A DNA stretch of 8,371 nt from Lachnospiraceae bacterium (lineage in GTDB: Bacteria; Bacillota; Clostridia; Lachnospirales; Lachnospiraceae). The stretch lies in contig CAAGFP010000164.1 of the NCBI GenBank assembly GCA_900769175.1, positions 1 through 8,371 of the forward strand, in the 5' to 3' direction. Shown here piece after piece: positions 5,950-8,371 of this stretch (its first letter is position 1; each line of letters opens with the position of its first letter). The notes under the pieces were generated by a model that saw only the letters and a list, made by a program, of their open reading frames with translations, was not told the origin of the DNA and ran no database searches. Position numbers and translations under genes: made by a program.

Positions 5950-8371
5950 ACAGAAACTCTTCCAGCAATGAAATTGCCTGTTCATACTCAAAATCTTTGA
6001 TAGAAGTTTTCGCATTCTCCAATTTTTTGCGAATATCTTCCTCAAGCCGGGTCGATAAAATATGATTCATCCGCTTTTCTGCTTCCTGCTGTTCAAGCAT
6101 ATCCAGAGACTGCACCAGTTCTTTGATTTCCCAGATGAATTCTTCTTCTGATAACGTTTCTTCCGTTATTACAATATCATCCTCAAGTGAAATTCCGTTT
6201 TCAAGCAAAACAAATTTAATATTTGCCAGAAGCATTTCATATTTTTCAATCATTTCATCGACGCTGGATAAAATATTGTCCACTTCATTATTTCTCGCAT
6301 ATTTTTCCTGCATACGGACGCAGTCTTCAAGTTCTGCAGCTCCGATTCCGCCTGCGAGTCCCTTCAGTGCATGAACTTCATAGACATATTCATCTATTTG
6401 ATTATTCGAAATCTGGGTCCGGATTCTTTCAATCTGACTCTCACCGTCTTCATAGAAATATTTCAGAATCTGAATATAACGGTTTCTGGAATCCCCATAA
6501 TTTGCAAGACCTTTATCCACATTAACACCCGGAATGGAAATAACTCCTCCGAGTGATACGTCCGGATTCTCACGATCCACATATTCAATATATTCAGCCG
6601 GCAGATAAGTCAAAAGAATTCTCTCAAGAATTTTTAAATCAATGGGCTTCGAAATGTAATCCTGAAATCCTTTTTCGATAAACAATTCCCTGCTTCCGCG
6701 GATGGCATTTGCAGTCAGTGCAATAATGGGAATATTTTTCTTTTCCTTTTCCGGGAACATGCGAATTCGCTCAGCCGTTTCAATACCGTCCATAATCGGC
6801 ATCATCTGGTCCATAAAAATCATGTGGTAATTCTTCTCATGGACTTTCTTCAGGCATTCATTTCCGCTGGTTGCAATATCGATATCAATTTTATACATCT
6901 TAAAGATACCCTGAATTACCTTGGTATTCGTAATGTTGTCATCCACCGCTAGGATTCGTGCCTTCGGTGCAATAAAGGTTTCCTCTTTATCATGACCGTT
7001 AATATCCAGAGAATGCAGTTCTTCAATATTCCCCATAGGAGTAATATCCACTATCCTTTGCATGATAAAGAAAGAAAATACGCTGCCTTCTCCGTAGGTG
7101 CTTTTCACATGAATGGTTCCACCCATACTTTCAACCAGTCTTTTCGAAATTGCAAGACCGAGACCGGTTCCTTCAATGGTTCGGTTTTTAATCATATCCG
7201 CACGCTGGAAGCTGTCAAACAAGGTAGTCATGCCCTCTTCGGAAATACCGCATCCGGTATCTTCTACCGAAACACGAATCAAAGCAAGATCCTTGCCCTG
7301 CTGTTCCCAGTCGACATTCATTCTTACATATCCTTCTTTGGTATACTTCACTGCGTTGTTCAGAATATTGGTAAAAATCTGCCTTACATGTGTCTCATCT
7401 CCACGCAGCATAGAAGGAATGGTTTCTTTTACATAGTACTGAAATTCAATATTTTTATCATTTAATTTGCGCTCAGTTTCTCTTGCGATATCACGAATCA
7501 GCAATCCGGGATGATATTCAATCTCCATTGCGGACATTTTTCCGCTTTCAATTTTTGAGAAATCAAGAATGTCATTAATGATAGATAAAAGAATCATACC
7601 GGCATTTTTGATACTGTTGGCCTCTTCTTCTACCTGGGGAGATATTTTCTCTCGCAGGATAATTTCTGCCGTTCCGAGAATCGCATTCATAGGCGTACGG
7701 ATTTCATGTGACATATTCGCAAGAAACATTGTTTTTGCCTGATTGGCCTGTTCCGCCTGTTCCTTTAATTCAATCAGCTTCTGGGTAGCCAGCTGCTCTT
7801 CTGTTTTATCAAAAATCCAAAGATTATATCCCTTCAATGTTCCTTTTGAATAAAATGGAACAACGGATACCGCATAGTATTTGCCATTAATATTCAGACT
7901 TTTTTTATTACTTCTGTATATCATATTAATGGTTGCCGCTCTCGACCCGCTGTATTTCAAATCCGGGAAAATGGAATAAGCAACATCATTGGCGAATAAC
8001 AATTTTCTGCCTGCGTCAATTACGCAATAACCTTCATTCAGATTATCAACAATATCGTCTTTTGCCACCTCAACCGAATCAAACATTCTAAACCGGTATA
8101 CCATAAAAATAACCAACAACAACTGAAGAAGCAATAAGAAAGAAGACGGATTATAGGTGAAATCATACTTCTCTTTAACAAAATAATAAACAACCATGAG
8201 AACCTGGCTGATGAAAACAATCGGTAAAGCCTTCATTTCCGGTCTTGTTTTTCTTCCGGTCACACGGTAATACTGAACCAGAAAGCAAATCGACATAAAG
8301 ATAAATGCAAAGTTATATACAATATACAGATAAAATACAAGCCCGAATTCCCGATGAAGATGTGGGAACAA
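5948..8371 (-). CDS. Membrane hybrid sensor histidine kinase with REC and HPt domains, 5' end cut by the window edge
   Basis: This is a multi-step phosphorelay sensor in the cytoplasmic membrane. In-window residues are numbered from the right edge. Three hydrophobic segments (about 11-34, 48-65, 76-92), with HREFG just before the first, resemble the last part of the 7TM histidine-kinase N-terminal region; the first segments lie outside. A PAS-like domain follows (about 105-190), then a coiled linker. HisKA carries His222 in SHEIRTPMN. HATPase has the N box (Asn339), G1 DTGCGI (Asp371) and G2 GTGLGL (401-406). One REC domain (about 471-590) has Asp477/Asp478, phospho-acceptor Asp521 in MDQMMP, Thr553 and Lys575. 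An HPt domain has His667 in VHALKGLAGG. All key residues are intact. An acidic helical tail (about 725-807) follows. No separate response regulator is nearby. The edge TTG is probably internal. It heads the three-gene operon; its promoter is outside. Confidence 0.95.
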   Translation of the reverse strand: MFPHLHREFGLVFYLYIVYNFAFIFMSICFLVQYYRVTGRKTRPEMKALPIVFISQVLMVVYYFVKEKYDFTYNPSSFLLLLQLLLVIFMVYRFRMFDSVEVAKDDIVDNLNEGYCVIDAGRKLLFANDVAYSIFPDLKYSGSRAATINMIYRSNKKSLNINGKYYAVSVVPFYSKGTLKGYNLWIFDKTEEQLATQKLIELKEQAEQANQAKTMFLANMSHEIRTPMNAILGTAEIILREKISPQVEEEANSIKNAGMILLSIINDILDFSKIESGKMSAMEIEYHPGLLIRDIARETERKLNDKNIEFQYYVKETIPSMLRGDETHVRQIFTNILNNAVKYTKEGYVRMNVDWEQQGKDLALIRVSVEDTGCGISEEGMTTLFDSFQRADMIKNRTIEGTGLGLAISKRLVESMGGTIHVKSTYGEGSVFSFFIMQRIVDITPMGNIEELHSLDINGHDKEETFIAPKARILAVDDNITNTKVIQGIFKMYKIDIDIATSGNECLKKVHEKNYHMIFMDQMMPIMDGIETAERIRMFPEKEKKNIPIIALTANAIRGSRELFIEKGFQDYISKPIDLKILERILLTYLPAEYIEYVDRENPDVSLGGVISIPGVNVDKGLANYGDSRNRYIQILKYFYEDGESQIERIRTQISNNQIDEYVYEVHALKGLAGGIGAAELEDCVRMQEKYARNNEVDNILSSVDEMIEKYEMLLANIKFVLLENGISLEDDIVITEETLSEEEFIWEIKELVQSLDMLEQQEAEKRMNHILSTRLEEDIRKKLENAKTSIKDFEYEQAISLLEEFL

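Noticed and set aside
6992..7465. 157-aa plus-strand open frame inside the kinase gene
   Set aside because: It lies opposite the HATPase-coding region, whose motifs are fully intact, and its translation looks like no protein family; it is a shadow frame.
8369..8371. TTG at the right edge as the kinase start
   Set aside because: The 7TM-type sensor region is only half present from here, so the reading frame almost certainly continues past the window.

Overview
The window reads as chromosomal DNA of a low-to-moderate GC Firmicute, most likely a Clostridia member of the Lachnospiraceae type. The basis is the single-chain clostridial form of PurL, AT-rich intergenic DNA, strong GGAGG-type ribosome binding sites, and a hybrid histidine kinase with the 7TM/PAS/HisKA/HATPase/REC/HPt layout common in that group. 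This placement is inference from protein style; no rRNA or other marker gene is present. There are no tRNA, rRNA, CRISPR or insertion elements.

Layout. (1) Positions 2-3322, minus strand: purL, the large phosphoribosylformylglycinamidine synthase, open for 1107 codons and cut by the left edge just after its amidotransferase cysteine. A near-consensus sigma-A promoter (3381-3409) drives it, with a 7-bp inverted repeat around the -35 box and a short hairpin at the mRNA 5' end. (2) Positions 3323-3792: a divergent AT-rich intergenic region whose middle (3438 to about 3674) is a degenerate tandem array of about seven 30-35 bp units. (3) Positions 3793-4827, plus strand: a NYN-domain protein, presumably a nuclease, with two tandem OST-HTH/LOTUS modules and a basic tail. 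Its last codons form the left arm of a bidirectional terminator (4809-4843). (4) Positions 8371 down to 4864, minus strand: a tightly packed three-gene operon in transcription order: a membrane hybrid sensor kinase (start beyond the right edge), an unrecognised 162-aa soluble protein, and a TetR-family regulator. Gaps are 12 and 4 nt, so co-transcription and translational coupling are likely.

How the parts fit. purL is a housekeeping gene that appears to stand alone with its own promoter. The kinase operon looks like a sensing unit joining a phosphorelay kinase, an orphan protein and a one-component repressor; no separate response regulator is visible. The NYN-LOTUS gene converges on this operon and shares its terminator. 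The least explained items are the tandem array, the inverted repeat over the purL promoter, the orphan 162-aa protein, and the pairing of a hybrid kinase with a TetR regulator. I see no clearly new defence or mobile system.
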